DNA of 64,000 nt, from positions 4,402,001-4,466,000 of the forward strand of contig OZ176054.1 of assembly GCA_964247055.1 (NCBI GenBank), given 5' to 3'. This stretch comes from Paragordius varius. Taxonomy: Eukaryota > Nematomorpha. Within the stretch, counting starts at the first letter, position 1, and every line of letters begins with the position of its first letter. The position numbers and the translations under genes are program-made. The notes under the pieces were generated by a model. It was given only the letters and a program-made list of their open reading frames with translations, was not told the DNA's origin and ran no database searches. This document shows positions 25,901-37,600 of this stretch, in pieces.

Positions 25901-28010
25901 GCATGCGCAGAGATAGAGATATGAAATGAAAATATTATCAGAATGTATTGATTAAAATATCTTTAAATGATAATCCTTTCATGTTTAAGGCTAAAAATGA
26001 AATACAAATTAATAACAAAAACTGCGAACTAAACTTATTTTGATATTTTTTTCAGTAATCAATGATGTTATGCGTAAAAACTGTTTTAAGTTATTTACAG
26101 TTTTTTTCCAATCGGCTGCAATATAACCGAAAAAATGATCGGTATTGAAAAAAAGCTAAATTATAAGATTATTTATTGAGTTTGTGATTACATACTTGTA
26201 GCGTTCTCCGCAAGACTAATATTTTCAGCGAGACCGAAATCGCCAATTTTTATCGTGTCACGTTTATCTAAAAATATGTTGGCAGGTTTCAAATCCCGAT
26301 GAATTATACCTTGGTCATGTATATAGGACAAACCTAAATTTCCATATAACACCAATAATATACCGTGCAAAATTTCTCGAATATATCGCCAAGCCCTACC
26401 ATGTTGAGCATATAACATATTATTTTCAATGATGTATTTAAGGGTTTTATTTTCACAATATTCCATTTGGATGTATATAAGTTTTATTTTTATGTTTCTT
26501 TTTTCATCATCCGTGGTGTCAACAACACAGTCCCTCGTTCTTTCAAGGCTAGTTACTATGCTTTTATAACTGTCATATTTGTCGGATTGGGCTAAATTAT
26601 AATCATTTTCATCTATTTCACAAGATTCCAGCCATGAATTATAATACCTAAAATAGTAAAATAAATAAAACGCTTATAAAAAAATTTAAATAATGATGTG
26701 TGGGGTAACAAGAAAGGACAGAATTGAGAATAGATTTATTCGTGGGAGCACAGATATTAAACCAATAGTGGAAAGAATGTGAAAAAATAGGCTACGTTGG
26801 TTCGGTCACATTGAAAGGAGAGATCTAATTTTTTTGCAAAAATAATAGATAGTTATATAGTTGAGGGAAAACGAGGACGTGGGCGGCCTAAAACGAAATG
26901 GATAGATACAGTAAAAAGAGAGCTAGCATACGAGCTTAATGCAGAAGTCGCCATACATAGAGTTCTATGGCGAGACAGGTTGTACAACATGAACGCTCTC
27001 AAGAGTGAAAACATGCAATGTAATAATAATTATTACCGTAATTAATATAATATGTTGCTATTTTTCATTTTAAATTATGGGTTTTAGATTCAAATTAATA
27101 TATTTTATTTACCGTTTAAATTTTAATATTTAATATCAATTTTTTAATATAAAATGAAAAATGGAGGGAAAAAATGGAAGAAATCAGAACCATAATTTTT
27201 TAGAATATAATCTTAAAACCGAAACGATTTGTCCAGGTATTTTATAAATACTTTCGCTGGTAAAAACTAAATCTTTACTTTAATTTTTAATATTATACTA
27301 TAATAAATATAATCAAATGGCTAATATATACCGTTTTTATGTAATCACCGAAAAATTTATATTATCGTTTGAGCTTTCAATTATTTTAAAAATTTAACCT
27401 TACAACGTTTTTGGAATCCAGACTACTTAAATATTTTATTTCTTGCAATATCTTCTCTTCATTGTCGGCAAAATACATTGGGACCCTTTTGATAGCATAT
27501 AACATCCCATCTAATTTATTTTGCGTTTTTATGACATCTCCAAAACCACCTCTACCCAAGTGTTCAATAATACAAAAATCTGCGCTTAAACGTGTACTTT
27601 TTTCATCAACCAAAGAAACCAGATCTAAAATATATTAGATAATATCGGGAAAACCTGATATTCGAAGCGTTTTATTTGATTCATTTTTTGTATTTTCAAG
27701 TTTAGGTAAAAAAGTATCTGGGTGTTTATATGTCGGTCGAATAGTATTTCTAAAAATTAAATAATTACATTACAAATCATTGATAAATTTCTGAATTTTT
27801 ATGATAATTTCAGATAACAAATATGTACCAATGTGTTTTGCAGAATATAAGGAGATCAAATTTTTTAGTGATTGTAGTTCACGTTTCCCAATTTTATTTG
27901 AAGAAACAATGCATATTTTTGGATGTCTATTATTAAACAAAAAAATACGTTTTGGGATACCGATCTTGACAAAAGACTTTTATTTTAAGGAAATAAATAT
28001 CGGCTTTAAA
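22941..28010 (-). CDS. EIF2AK4: GCN2 eIF2-alpha kinase (RWD - kinase - HisRS-like), reduced form
   Basis: GCN2 senses uncharged tRNA and stalled ribosomes and phosphorylates eIF2-alpha. Exons: about 28010-27949, 27926-27774 (RWD domain, RYPKT to KIQKFINDL), 27749-27655, 27624-27399 ([14 protein letters not shown]), 26647-26364, 26333-26196 ([20 protein letters not shown]), 25891-25243 ([10 protein letters not shown], then the start of the HisRS-like part), 25001-24713 ([10 protein letters not shown]), 24683-24407, 24374-24156, 24129-23951, 23919-23809 and 23549-22941. Exons 2-13 keep one frame (about 1,076 codons). The tail [14 protein letters not shown] matches the GCN2 C-terminus. Catalytic Lys, HRD and DFG are all present. 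Only about 33 linker residues separate RWD and kinase, so the usual pseudokinase domain is missing. The start codon was not found and may lie opposite PTPA exon 1. Confidence 0.92.
26690..27015 (+). mobile_element. LINE 3' fragment in a GCN2 intron (antisense to the gene)
   Basis: The plus strand reads [20 protein letters not shown], then [26 protein letters not shown] and a final [11 protein letters not shown], the typical C-terminal tail of a non-LTR polyprotein. It is a decayed piece with stops, and taataataatta at its 3' end may be its simple-repeat tail. It fills about half of the 751-nt intron 26648-27398, otherwise flanked by exons with tiny introns. Confidence 0.75.
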
Positions 28011-28116
28011 TAATACAAAAAAAATTATTTGGTTTATAGTCTGTGTTATATATAAAAATATACTGGACAAATTTTATTGTGATCGTCCAGCACAACGCTA
28101 AAAACTTCGGACAAAA

Positions 28117-29254
28117 ATGACAATTCGTAATTTAATTTTGATGGCATGGTCAACATCTGCCCACATGAATGTTATTGAATTACCTATGGCACTAGTCAAA
28201 GAAATATCAAATAATCAGGATATGAAAAAATGGTCCAATTCCACGGCTTATATGGATTATTTATCTTTTCTTAAAGAGTTAAATATTTCAATTGAAGGAA
28301 AGTTAGATGTAAAATCAGAATCTACGGTAATTAAATATTTTATTTAAGGCTATCCATGGGTTAATATCTTTATTGGATGAAATTAAGGCCTACATAGACC
28401 AAAATCCTCCTATAAAACAAAATCAAAGATTTGGAAACGCTGCTTTTAAAGGATTTTACTCAACCTTGTCTAAAGTTATTAAAATTTAAATTAAAGAATA
28501 TACCTAATCTTTTACAAAAATATTTATCAGTTGAAAATAATATTCCCGAAATTAGCTATTATTTAAACGAAAGCTTTGGAAATGATAGTCGTATTGATTA
28601 CGGAACTGGTTTTTCCATTTAGCTAAATTAAGGTCACGAACTTTCATTCGTAATATTTTTATTATGTTTGTACAAAATTAATTTATTTGGCAAAGAAGAT
28701 TATCCCTCTATAGTTCTTAACGTATTTGAACAGTATTGATTATTATTATGGTAATTATAGATATATGAGATTAGTTAGAAAACTTATAACGGTTTATCAA
28801 ATGGAGCCTGCTGGCAGTCACGGTGTTTGGAGTCTTGATGATTATAGTTTTCTTCCGTTTTTATTGGGAAGTGCACAATTAAAAAGTGGCATTTTATTAT
28901 CTTTATAATATATTTAGAAACAAACATTGAAGTATCATCATTTATTGATCCGCATATGGTAGAAAAATACAAAAATAATTGCTTGTTTTTTAGTGCCGTA
29001 GCCTATATAAACCAAGTTTTTACCGCTTTTATAATATTAAAAAAGGTTAAAACTGGAGCCTTTTCCGAGCACTCCAATGTTTTATGGAATATTAGTGGGG
29101 TACCAACCTGGTCCAAAGTTAATGATGGTTTATTTCGAATGTATAAGGAAGAGGTATAAAATTTTACACGACTTAGGTTTTAAATAAATTCCCAATCATT
29201 CAACATCTCAAATTTGGTGCTCTTTTCAAAATTTCAAACGCTAATACAACATAA
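28117..29254 (+). CDS. PTPA: Serine/threonine-protein phosphatase 2A activator (PTPA)
   Basis: PTPA is a peptidyl-prolyl isomerase-like chaperone that activates the PP2A catalytic subunit. Exons 28117-28326, 28349-28474, 28497-28608, 28633-28732, 28761-28885, 28918-29153 and 29177-29254 total 987 nt (328 aa), near the human length. Family blocks: [79 protein letters not shown] and [15 protein letters not shown], then [10 protein letters not shown] near the end. All six introns are 22-32 nt. The start is the first ATG before the conserved core. The gene is head to head with GCN2, and its stop is 86 bp from the stop of DCAF7. Confidence 0.95.
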
Positions 29255-29340
29255 AACCCGTCCTCTTTGATTATCAAAAGCAAAATACACATACAAATAT
29301 ACAATGCCCAAAAACATCATACATAGAGCTTATTTATTTG

Positions 29341-31115
29341 TTATGTTTGAATGATATCCAATACATTGGCATAAGTTAAGGCAATTTGATCTCTGCCATT
29401 ACTCTCGATGTATTTGATCGGTTGGGAGGCTTTATAAAGTTTGGTAATTTTGGATGTATTCATGTCCCATATAAAGCAAAAACCATCGTTTGTACCAATT
29501 ATCAGTTTGGTTTCATCGCATTCTGACCATGTCATATTATTGATCATGCCTTCACATTCACAAATTTTCATTGGATTTAACGGTTTTCTCATATCAATTA
29601 GCTAAATAAAATTGTTTATAAGTTATTTTGTACAGTTTCCTAATTATTATAATTATAAATGTTATTACTATGGATATAACTTAACATTATTTCAAAAATA
29701 TATTAATATTAGTGCTTATTTTGTTTAATATACGCTCATTGTTAAGAGTAAAAATGATCAATTTTTTGTAATTTTTACATTAGTTTTATTTGAGAAATTT
29801 TTAATGCTAAATCATATGTAAAAAATTACGACAAGATCTTTTGAATCCGCAGGCAATACGGTCAAATAATTTGAATTATTTTTATTCCAAGATAATTTTA
29901 CAAATGTTTGGGGACTATCTTCATATAGTATAGTTGAATGTTCCAAATGTCTCAAATCAAATATTCTTACAGATGAGTCGGCACTTACTGTAGCAAAAAG
30001 ATCCTTACTCCCTCCACATTGACAAAACGCAATGTCACACACCTCTTTATCATGGGCAACTATTTGATTGATTAGTGTTGCACTAATTTTCGATTCGGGT
30101 GAATATGAACTTATAGGTTGTTGAGTCTAATATAAATCATATAGAGTATGAATAAATTGCGATACTTAAACTGCTGCCCAAAATGCTTTTTTATGGCCCT
30201 AAAATTTTATTATAAATATCCGCAAAGGTGTCAAACAGTATTAAAATTTTATCGCTATTATCGCCCTTAAGACAAAAAAAATTTTTGGCCCTTTAAATTT
30301 TTTTTCGTTAGTATCACCGCTTTATAGTTATGATTCGTCGAAACAGCAAATCATACTTTTTATAAGTCTATTTTGGCATTTGTTTTTTAAGAACGAAAAA
30401 TGCGTTTAAAACCCACTAAAAACTAAAGAATCTGCATGTGTTCGTTACCTTCAAATTAATATGTGACTAATATCGAATATATTTAAATAGCTGTTATAGA
30501 TTAAAGGGATAATATTTAAATATTGTTGACTATATTTTGTTTAGAATCCTTTGTCCATTTTTAGATATCAATATTTCAAAGTTTTTAAAATTATTAATTT
30601 ATTTGTTAATGTTATATATAATATATACCTCCAATGACCATATAGTGCAAGTAGTGTCTATACTGCATGTAGCCAGCAAATTTGGATTTATTGGACTCCA
30701 ATCAAATGATGTCAGGGGGGCGGAAAAATCTAGATCATTATTCTAATATAGTTTTATGATTCAACCTTTTCGAATTCGCAAAGTAGATTAGGATTAATTT
30801 GGCTTACATCATATATGCGCAATATATCACTCGCTGTTGCAATAAAATTTGTATTCTGAAATTTAAATAACCGCTACCTTAGGCATATATTTAATTTTTG
30901 AAGCAGGATATAATTCAGATATTTGACATAATTCACTCTTGTTTTCAAGGCTAAAAATTTTAACCTAATTGAGTGAATATCCATACTTTGTTATGAGATT
31001 TTTCTATAAAACTACCAACTGCTATGTTGACTAGATTATCCCATGAACAGGCAAATAAGGGATCGAAAGAAGAAAACTGAAATAGCGGTGTGCTTGTCAT
31101 ATTGGAATGACCCAT
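29341..31115 (-). CDS. DCAF7: DDB1- and CUL4-associated factor 7 (WDR68), WD40 protein
   Basis: A WD40 propeller scaffold that binds DYRK/HIPK kinases, CUL4-DDB1 and some PRC1 complexes. Exons on the complement: 31115-30987, 30964-30878, 30855-30766, 30742-30629, 30126-29830 and 29601-29341, together 978 nt (325 aa; human 342). Near-identical blocks are [62 protein letters not shown] and [10 protein letters not shown]. Introns of 22, 22 and 23 nt occur beside two of 228 and 502 nt. The N-terminus is somewhat shorter than in vertebrates; a second ATG lies five codons downstream. It is convergent with PTPA. Confidence 0.95.
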
Positions 31116-31777
31116 TGTGCTAAACAAATGTAATCATCTGAGTTTACAGTTGTATTGTGCAAATGAAATAATTGACGCTTAATTTTCTTTGCAAAGCGGT
31201 TCAGCATTTTTGAGCTTAAATATAAAGACATATCTGTTTTTAAGTTATTAATAACACGGTCCCAAATTAGGTGCAAAGATATTCTGATAAAATATATATT
31301 TTTAAATATAAATGCATTGAAATATTTGCAGAGGCGTTTTTATATCTAACGAATGGTGAAAATTGCCGATGGGGATGGATATTTTTTGAATTAATCTCAG
31401 TATAACATCATCGCGTTTAAAAATTCAAAATTTGGCAATTTGGTGAAGTAGCCTCGAACTCCTATAATAGTGTTTGAATCATTTACTTACACACTCGAGT
31501 TTGTAAACTGTGTTATTAGATAAAAATATATATCTTTTATCCTAAAGCGATAAAACTGCGTCAAAAATCAAAGGTATAGGAAAATGATCGATAAATATAT
31601 TATGGGAAAATGTATCAGAATTATCATGGTGCTTTTGGTTTTGGCCCTTACGAATGATATAATTACACTTTTGTGGTACCTCTATAACAGAGAATGGCAA
31701 AATTTGAGAATATTTAAATATTATTTTTTTGGTGAAATCAAAATGCTCTTTCCGAAAATTTCAGTAAATTACACTGT
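31116..31777. other. Spacer upstream of DCAF7 with family C repeat fragment
   Basis: The stretch 31584-31777 (atgggaaaatgtatcagaat, ttatcatggtgcttttggtt, ttacacttttgtgg) matches 7538-7745 and 49130-49300 and is part of a dispersed non-coding family. The rest shows nothing recognisable apart from having to contain the DCAF7 promoter. Confidence 0.5.
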
Positions 31778-32550
31778 GACACAACTTTTTCTGGACTCGA
31801 TTTTCTAAATATTTTCTGATTCCTTATAGTATTGTGATCAGATTTGCGTAAAAAATTTTTTTACTTACCCAGCTCGTTTTCGAGATATGGGACTTTTTCC
31901 ATATTTGGACATATCCAAAATTTTCTTGTTTGTAAATATTTTTCGCTATGTAAACAAATAATATGTGGCTTACATAAGTATTTTTACAAGAAATTACTAA
32001 TTTATCTTCAAAATATAGAAAAAATTTACTCAAAATATCCAATACTTTTTGTTTTAGGGGGCAAAAACCCTCAAAAATTGGGTAACTTAACATATTTTCA
32101 CACAAATATTTTTTATCAATTTATTAAATCAAAACAAACTTTATTATAGTTCTTGGATGTTAATAATGTTTGTTTAAGTATAAATATCTTTTTGTAATAG
32201 CTTTGTGGACTTTAATTTTTAAAAATAAATTTAATTTTTACAGCTTTTTTGCTGTTTTTTTATGTAAAAATGATTTAATTTACTCAGCTGTAAATACTAA
32301 TTTCATTTTTTCATCTGAAATTTTTAAATATTTACATGGTAAGGAGCAAGCCTGTCACACCCTTTTCTGGATACCTCGATGATGTATTCAAGAATACTAA
32401 ATTTTATGCCTTAAAATATAATCTTAACCATGTAGGATGATAGTCGGGTTGTTATGTTTAATAATTTACCTTATATTAGTTAGCTTATGAAAATATAATA
32501 TTATCCTTCTCTCTTACCTTAGTGCATAATACACCTTTGTCCTTGTTACG

Positions 32551-32706
32551 CTAAAAATGTGTATTATCTTGATTGTGAATGCTTTCATCTAAGGGCCATG
32601 TGAATGATCCAGTTGAGCCGGCTCCTTTACCACTTTTAATAATCCGAGTGAATGAGCCTTCCTCATCCTGTTGAGATGGAAGAATTTTTAATCCTGGTTC
32701 AGGGTT
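32551..32706 (-). other. Unidentified coding-like stretch inside fold-back element
   Basis: The minus strand reads NPEPGLKILPSQQDEEGSFT, then RIIKSGKGAGSTGSFTWPL and DESIHNQDNTHF before a TAG. The rich amino-acid mix and relatively high GC stand out from the AT-rich surroundings. I do not recognise it. It could be a captured host exon or part of a transposon protein. Confidence 0.25.
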
Positions 32707-33328
32707 AAGGTTATTACAAAAGCCGATATCTCAAGAACTAGGAAGAATTTTTGGAATCTGAAAACTCTATTAGCCTAAATAAAGTAAATTTAATATATGT
32801 ATATGGTAGGTTATGGAAATTTTGGACATGTATCAAAAAATATTTTTCGGGCAGATGCTTACTAAAGGTTATAATGTTTTAGTGCTTTATTTTTGTATAT
32901 TTAGGCAAGAAATGGTAGTTAGTTGAAGTTTATAAGCAATTCAACTGAATATTTAGAAAATCATTGTATAACTACTGATATGTTTTTTCAAGAATTTAGA
33001 ATATGTCATCATATAATATTTTCCTTACTTGAAACCATTCTAAATGGTAAAATCATCAGGAATACTATCGAGTATTTTTAAATTTGGTTTATTTTAGACA
33101 TGAAACTCTGCTACTTACTAATGATAATCGGAGTATTCGGTAATACATATTTCCATAAAAGCGATAGGTAACATTGACGAAAATGAGTTAGCAAACTTTA
33201 TATCAGAAGATCAGACACACCTATATTGAATAGCCATCAGACAGGAGTAGATCAAGAAACGATTTAATTTGACATAATTTTATTAATAATTTATTTTTAC
33301 ACAATAAATGAATATATTTTATAAATAT

Positions 33329-33453
33329 TTAAATATTGATCATTTCTTCGGCTAAAGCCTCCCAGACCTTAAGCTTTTCATTATTTCTGAATTTATTTAC
33401 GGATTCATAAAGAGGCACAGATATGTAGAAATTAATTGGCTCATTCACAGGCC
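33329..33453 (-). other. Unidentified terminal-exon-like stretch, possibly Myb/SANT-like
   Basis: After an AG (atatttag) the minus strand reads PVNEPINFYISVPLYESVNK, then FRNNEKLKVWEALAEEMINI and a stop. The end VWEALAEEM is reminiscent of the last helix of Myb/SANT-like DNA-binding domains that accompany Harbinger-type transposases, but the match is short. No adjoining exon was found. Confidence 0.2.
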
Positions 33454-33708
33454 CTAAATATCAATGCAACATTGCTTTAAAACTATATATAATGCAATAT
33501 ATTTTATACACGATATATATAATTTTTTATGCTATAATAAATTCTTTTTTTCGCTTATTACACGGGTAAAAATATTGTATCTCACAGCAAAAAATCTATG
33601 TAAACTATTTAGAGGGGGGCGTTTTTGGGCCGTTCGAGTAGGAAGCACTCATAGAGACGGTGAATATGCAAAAAATGCTTTTCGTATCGTATCGTCTTTG
33701 TGTAATGG

Positions 33709-33900
33709 CTAGCCATTGTATCCGTATAGAAGCTGTCTGTAATATTTGCGATCCTGCCAGGCGTTATCATCAATGTTGGCAACATTTATATCATTATTTA
33801 TTGTTTTTTTCCAGTTAGATGTTGGTCTACCCCTGTTATTGTTACCTTCGAGCTGGAGTGTAACTTATTGGGGTGGAATAAATCCGCTTTTCTATGTTCA
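33709..33900 (-). mobile_element. LINE C-terminal fragment
   Basis: The minus strand reads GNNNRGRPTSNWKKTINNDI, NVANIDDNAWQDRKYYRQLL, then YGYNG and a stop: the end of a non-LTR polyprotein. It sits just inside the right arm of the fold-back element. Confidence 0.7.
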
Positions 33901-34663
33901 TTAGTTTTTTCTCAATTAAATGTCATCGGCCAAAGGTAAGAAAGAAGGATAGTATATTTTCATAAGCTAACTAATATAAGGTCAATTTAAACATAACAAC
34001 CCGTCAGTCATCCTAAATTTAAAATAAACAATTACTTGGTTAGGATTTTATTTTAAGGCATAATAGTATTGTTGAACACATCATATATGGATATTTAAAA
34101 ATTTCAGATGAAAAAATGAAATTAGTATTTACAGCTGAGTAAATTAGATTATTTTTTAGATAAAAAAGACAGCAAAAAAGCTGTAAAAATTAAATTTATT
34201 TTTAAAAATTAAAGTCCACAAAACTATTACAAAGTGATATTTATACTTAAACAAACATTATTAACATCCAAGAATATATAATAAAGTTTGTTTTGATTTA
34301 ATAAATTGATGAAAAATATTTGTGTGAAAAAATGTTAAGTTACCCAATTTTTGAGGGTTTTTGCCCCCTAAAACAAAAAGTATTGGATATTTTGAGTAAA
34401 TTTTTTTTTATTTGAAGATAAATTGGTAATTTCTTGTAAAAATACTTATGTAAGCCACATATTATTTGTTTACATAGCGAAAAATATTTACAAACAGGAA
34501 AATTTTGGATATGTCCAAATTTGGAAAAAGTCCCATATCTCGAAAACAAGCTGGGTAAGTAAAAAAATTTTTTACGCAAATCTGATCACAATACTATAAG
34601 GAATCAGAAAATATTTAGAAAATCGAGTCCAGAAAATTGACCCCATATTTTGTTGCACAGTGT

Positions 34664-37600
34664 TATATTTTAAATCTATATGCAGCAAAAAAAATTTAAT
34701 CAAATTTTTTCGCTCTTCTAAAATGGGCTAGTTCTCTTAAAACATACGCAAAAATGTCTGGATTGCACTATAAAATTTTTTAATATATACTGCTTTTTGG
34801 TATCAACTAAAAAAATTCTTTAAATGCATAATCTTTAGCAAAATTTTGTTAAAGCACCCTTCTTACTATTTTGCATGATGGTAACCAAATACAAACGCTA
34901 GATACAATAAAAACCCTTTTTCTATATATTTCTAACTCACAAATCTGATTATATTCATTGCTCTTTAAATTTAGTTTATAAAATGTTTTTTTTTGCTTAA
35001 AATAATAAATTAAAATAAAGCGATAGACATATTCAGCATAATTTAAAACGTTTTTATACCGTTTCCATCATGCCTAAAACTAGTATGAACTACGCTTTAA
35101 CAAAATAAAATGACATTTTTGAAAAATGTATGCATTTTATTAAAAATATTTTTAATTGATATAAAAAATCGGAAGATATTTATTTTTCGCACAATCCCGG
35201 CAAGGCGTTTATTTTAAGAGAATTAGCCCATTTTATAAGAAAAATTCAATACTTTAGGGCCCACATCTAAAAATTAATTTTTTTAAAAAAATGTTGTTTG
35301 CTTTTTTAAGTAATTTATGGTATATTTTAGTGATATTTTTTAGAATGAAGCATTTAGCTTTCACCAAAAAAATGTGCTCAAATTTTGCAATTTCTGATAT
35401 GGACCACTTACCACAAAAGTGTTGATAAATTCGTTATATTATTAGTAAGGGTAAAAACCATAAGTAGCATGATATAAAACATTTTCTAATCAGAATATAT
35501 ATTCAAAAGGTTATTGCGGACACTTTGTAATTCTTCATTAATTAGGTTATAATAAATTTAAGAGAAAACTTTTTAGTATTTCATTTAAACTATCGCTATC
35601 AGTTAATTGTCCCATCAAAGATATAGAGTATTTATTTTAAATAAAATTTTCTAAATAAGACGAAGATTCTTATAATTTTTCGCGGTTATGTTGTTACAAT
35701 TGAAATAAATTACTGTTGTTTATTAACAATTTAGCGATGAAATTTAATTTGTACTATGTCTTACAGTTATAAATAACATATCTTTTTAAAGTTAACAATA
35801 ATTACACAATTAACACTCCATGACCGTGGTAGTTTTATATCCCAGAGCGATTTAATATTTGAATAACTTAAAAAGTATATAAGATATTAAGCCAAATGAA
35901 AAAATATGCTTTCTTTAGCCTTTTAGTCGCATTATATAAAAATTCGTAAAAAATTGTAAAAAATCCTCATCTCAAGCTTTTTGCCGCCATTTTTTTATAA
36001 ATTTTATTAAATCGCTAATGCAACAGGCAAATAAATGTATATTATGGTTAGAAAATAACAATTCATTTTAAAAAGCTATCAGGCTACATTTTAAAAAACT
36101 TTATATAGATTTTAATATCAGTTGTATTTGTTTTGATCGGAGCTGTCCCAATTTTAGACAAAAGTCACAAAACTGTAAAAATATAAGCTTTTTATCTAAT
36201 ACATGAGAACGATGTTGGTAATTAAATTTTAACTAAAATCTAAAACAGTATTACAAAATAGAGTTCTGGGATATAAATCTACTCCAATATGTTAGCACAA
36301 ATACCGAAAATGGATTGATTTTTTGTGGGGTTATTAAAAATATTTTCAAAATATATCCGTGATTGAGCAAATGTTTTTAAAGGTTCGCGGAATTGATGAA
36401 TTTAGGAGACTTTTACATGCATTGTTCAAATATTAGCAGTGTCAAAAATTTCGTCTTCTTTTGTTAGGTGAATTAGCCAAAAATTATCAAATAACATAAA
36501 ACCTAAATATACATATATAGTTTCCGATATAATATTAACCATATTTTTAAATCTGTCCCCGCCTGTAAAACATCTAGTTTTAATTGATCATAGGATTTTT
36601 TATCACCTCGGAATCAAGCTTTCTTACCTCAAATCCTTTAATCATAAATTTTTTTATAACATGAAGTAAGCCATGACTCGAAAAACTTGAAAAATCACCC
36701 TACGCTCTATTTAAAAATCTAACAATTTAAACAAAAATTTTAGATATAGGCTGATTAAGACATACTTTTTGGACCCCTCCAAAATCTATAAATAAACGCT
36801 AATATTCAGAGATTGCGAACATTCTGCTAAATTATCAGATCAAAATTTAAAAAACATACTTTTTCAATAATATAAGTTCTAGCAGAATTATGATGAAGCG
36901 TTCTTTATAGTATTTTCACGCATGTTGGACACGGTATGAAAATCATTTATGATAAAAACACTTTGCTATATAATTTGTTTACGGTATGATTTTCTCCAGC
37001 TTAGATCAGATTGAAAGCGTAATTTGCATTCAAATTTAAGTTAAACCTTGTATAAATAACAATTATAATACTTCCTGACCTTTTGGGGAAGTTTTTTATC
37101 CCAGGGCGATTTTATTGAATATCTTAAAAAGTAATTAAGGTTTTAGGCCGAATTTAATAAAATGCTTTCATTAGCCTTTTAGGTGCATAATACACTTTTT
37201 TATAAAAAAATTAAAAAAAATCCTCTCAAACTTTTTTGCCGTCATTTCTTTCTTTAATTTTTTTAAATCGCCAATATATGTAGATTATGGTTAGAAAATG
37301 TAAATAATTAACATCCGTAAGCTTAACGGTTTTATTCACCAGCAATTGATATTTATTGATTTTGAAATCTGATGTTTTTTTGGAGGTGTCAAGTTTCAGG
37401 CTCTGGAAGTTAAATTGTTAAAAATATAGGCTTTTTTATCTAATTAGGAAAACATTGTTTGATAATTAAATATTTGCTATGATAACTTTTAAAATAGTAG
37501 ATTTACAATATTGAGCTGTGGGACACCCACCCGAATATATTATCTAAAACAAAAAGTGAAAAGGTCATGAAGTGTTAAAGTGTTAGATATAAATTACGTT

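Larger units (their letters stand above)
31778..34663. mobile_element. Fold-back element with about 700-bp inverted arms
   Basis: The left arm (31778 to about 32530) and the right arm (about 33930-34663) are near-identical reverse complements: cactgtg at the left edge, cacagtg at the right, with shared words such as ttctgattccttatagtatt, tttgttttagggggcaaaaa and ggttgttatgttta. The few differences suggest a young copy or recent gene conversion between arms. The 1.4-kb centre holds unrelated pieces: a LINE tail, a short hAT-like match near 33090-33145 and two unidentified coding-like stretches. No complete transposase is present. It could be a fold-back DNA transposon or two opposed MITEs that trapped DNA between them. 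Confidence 0.7.

Noticed and set aside
26334-26363. Apparent insertion in the GCN2 kinase catalytic loop region
   Set aside because: The extra residues are read-through of a 30-nt intron; splicing restores the family sequence [14 protein letters not shown].
27801-28013. 70-codon plus-strand ORF upstream of PTPA, possibly its first exon
   Set aside because: The opposite strand reads the RWD domain of GCN2 across two exons with a 22-nt intron; the plus ORF is its shadow, and PTPA already has a fitting start at 28117.
31844-34579. Two similar proteins starting MRKKFFYLP on opposite strands
   Set aside because: They are the two arms of the fold-back element; composition is low complexity and there are no family features.
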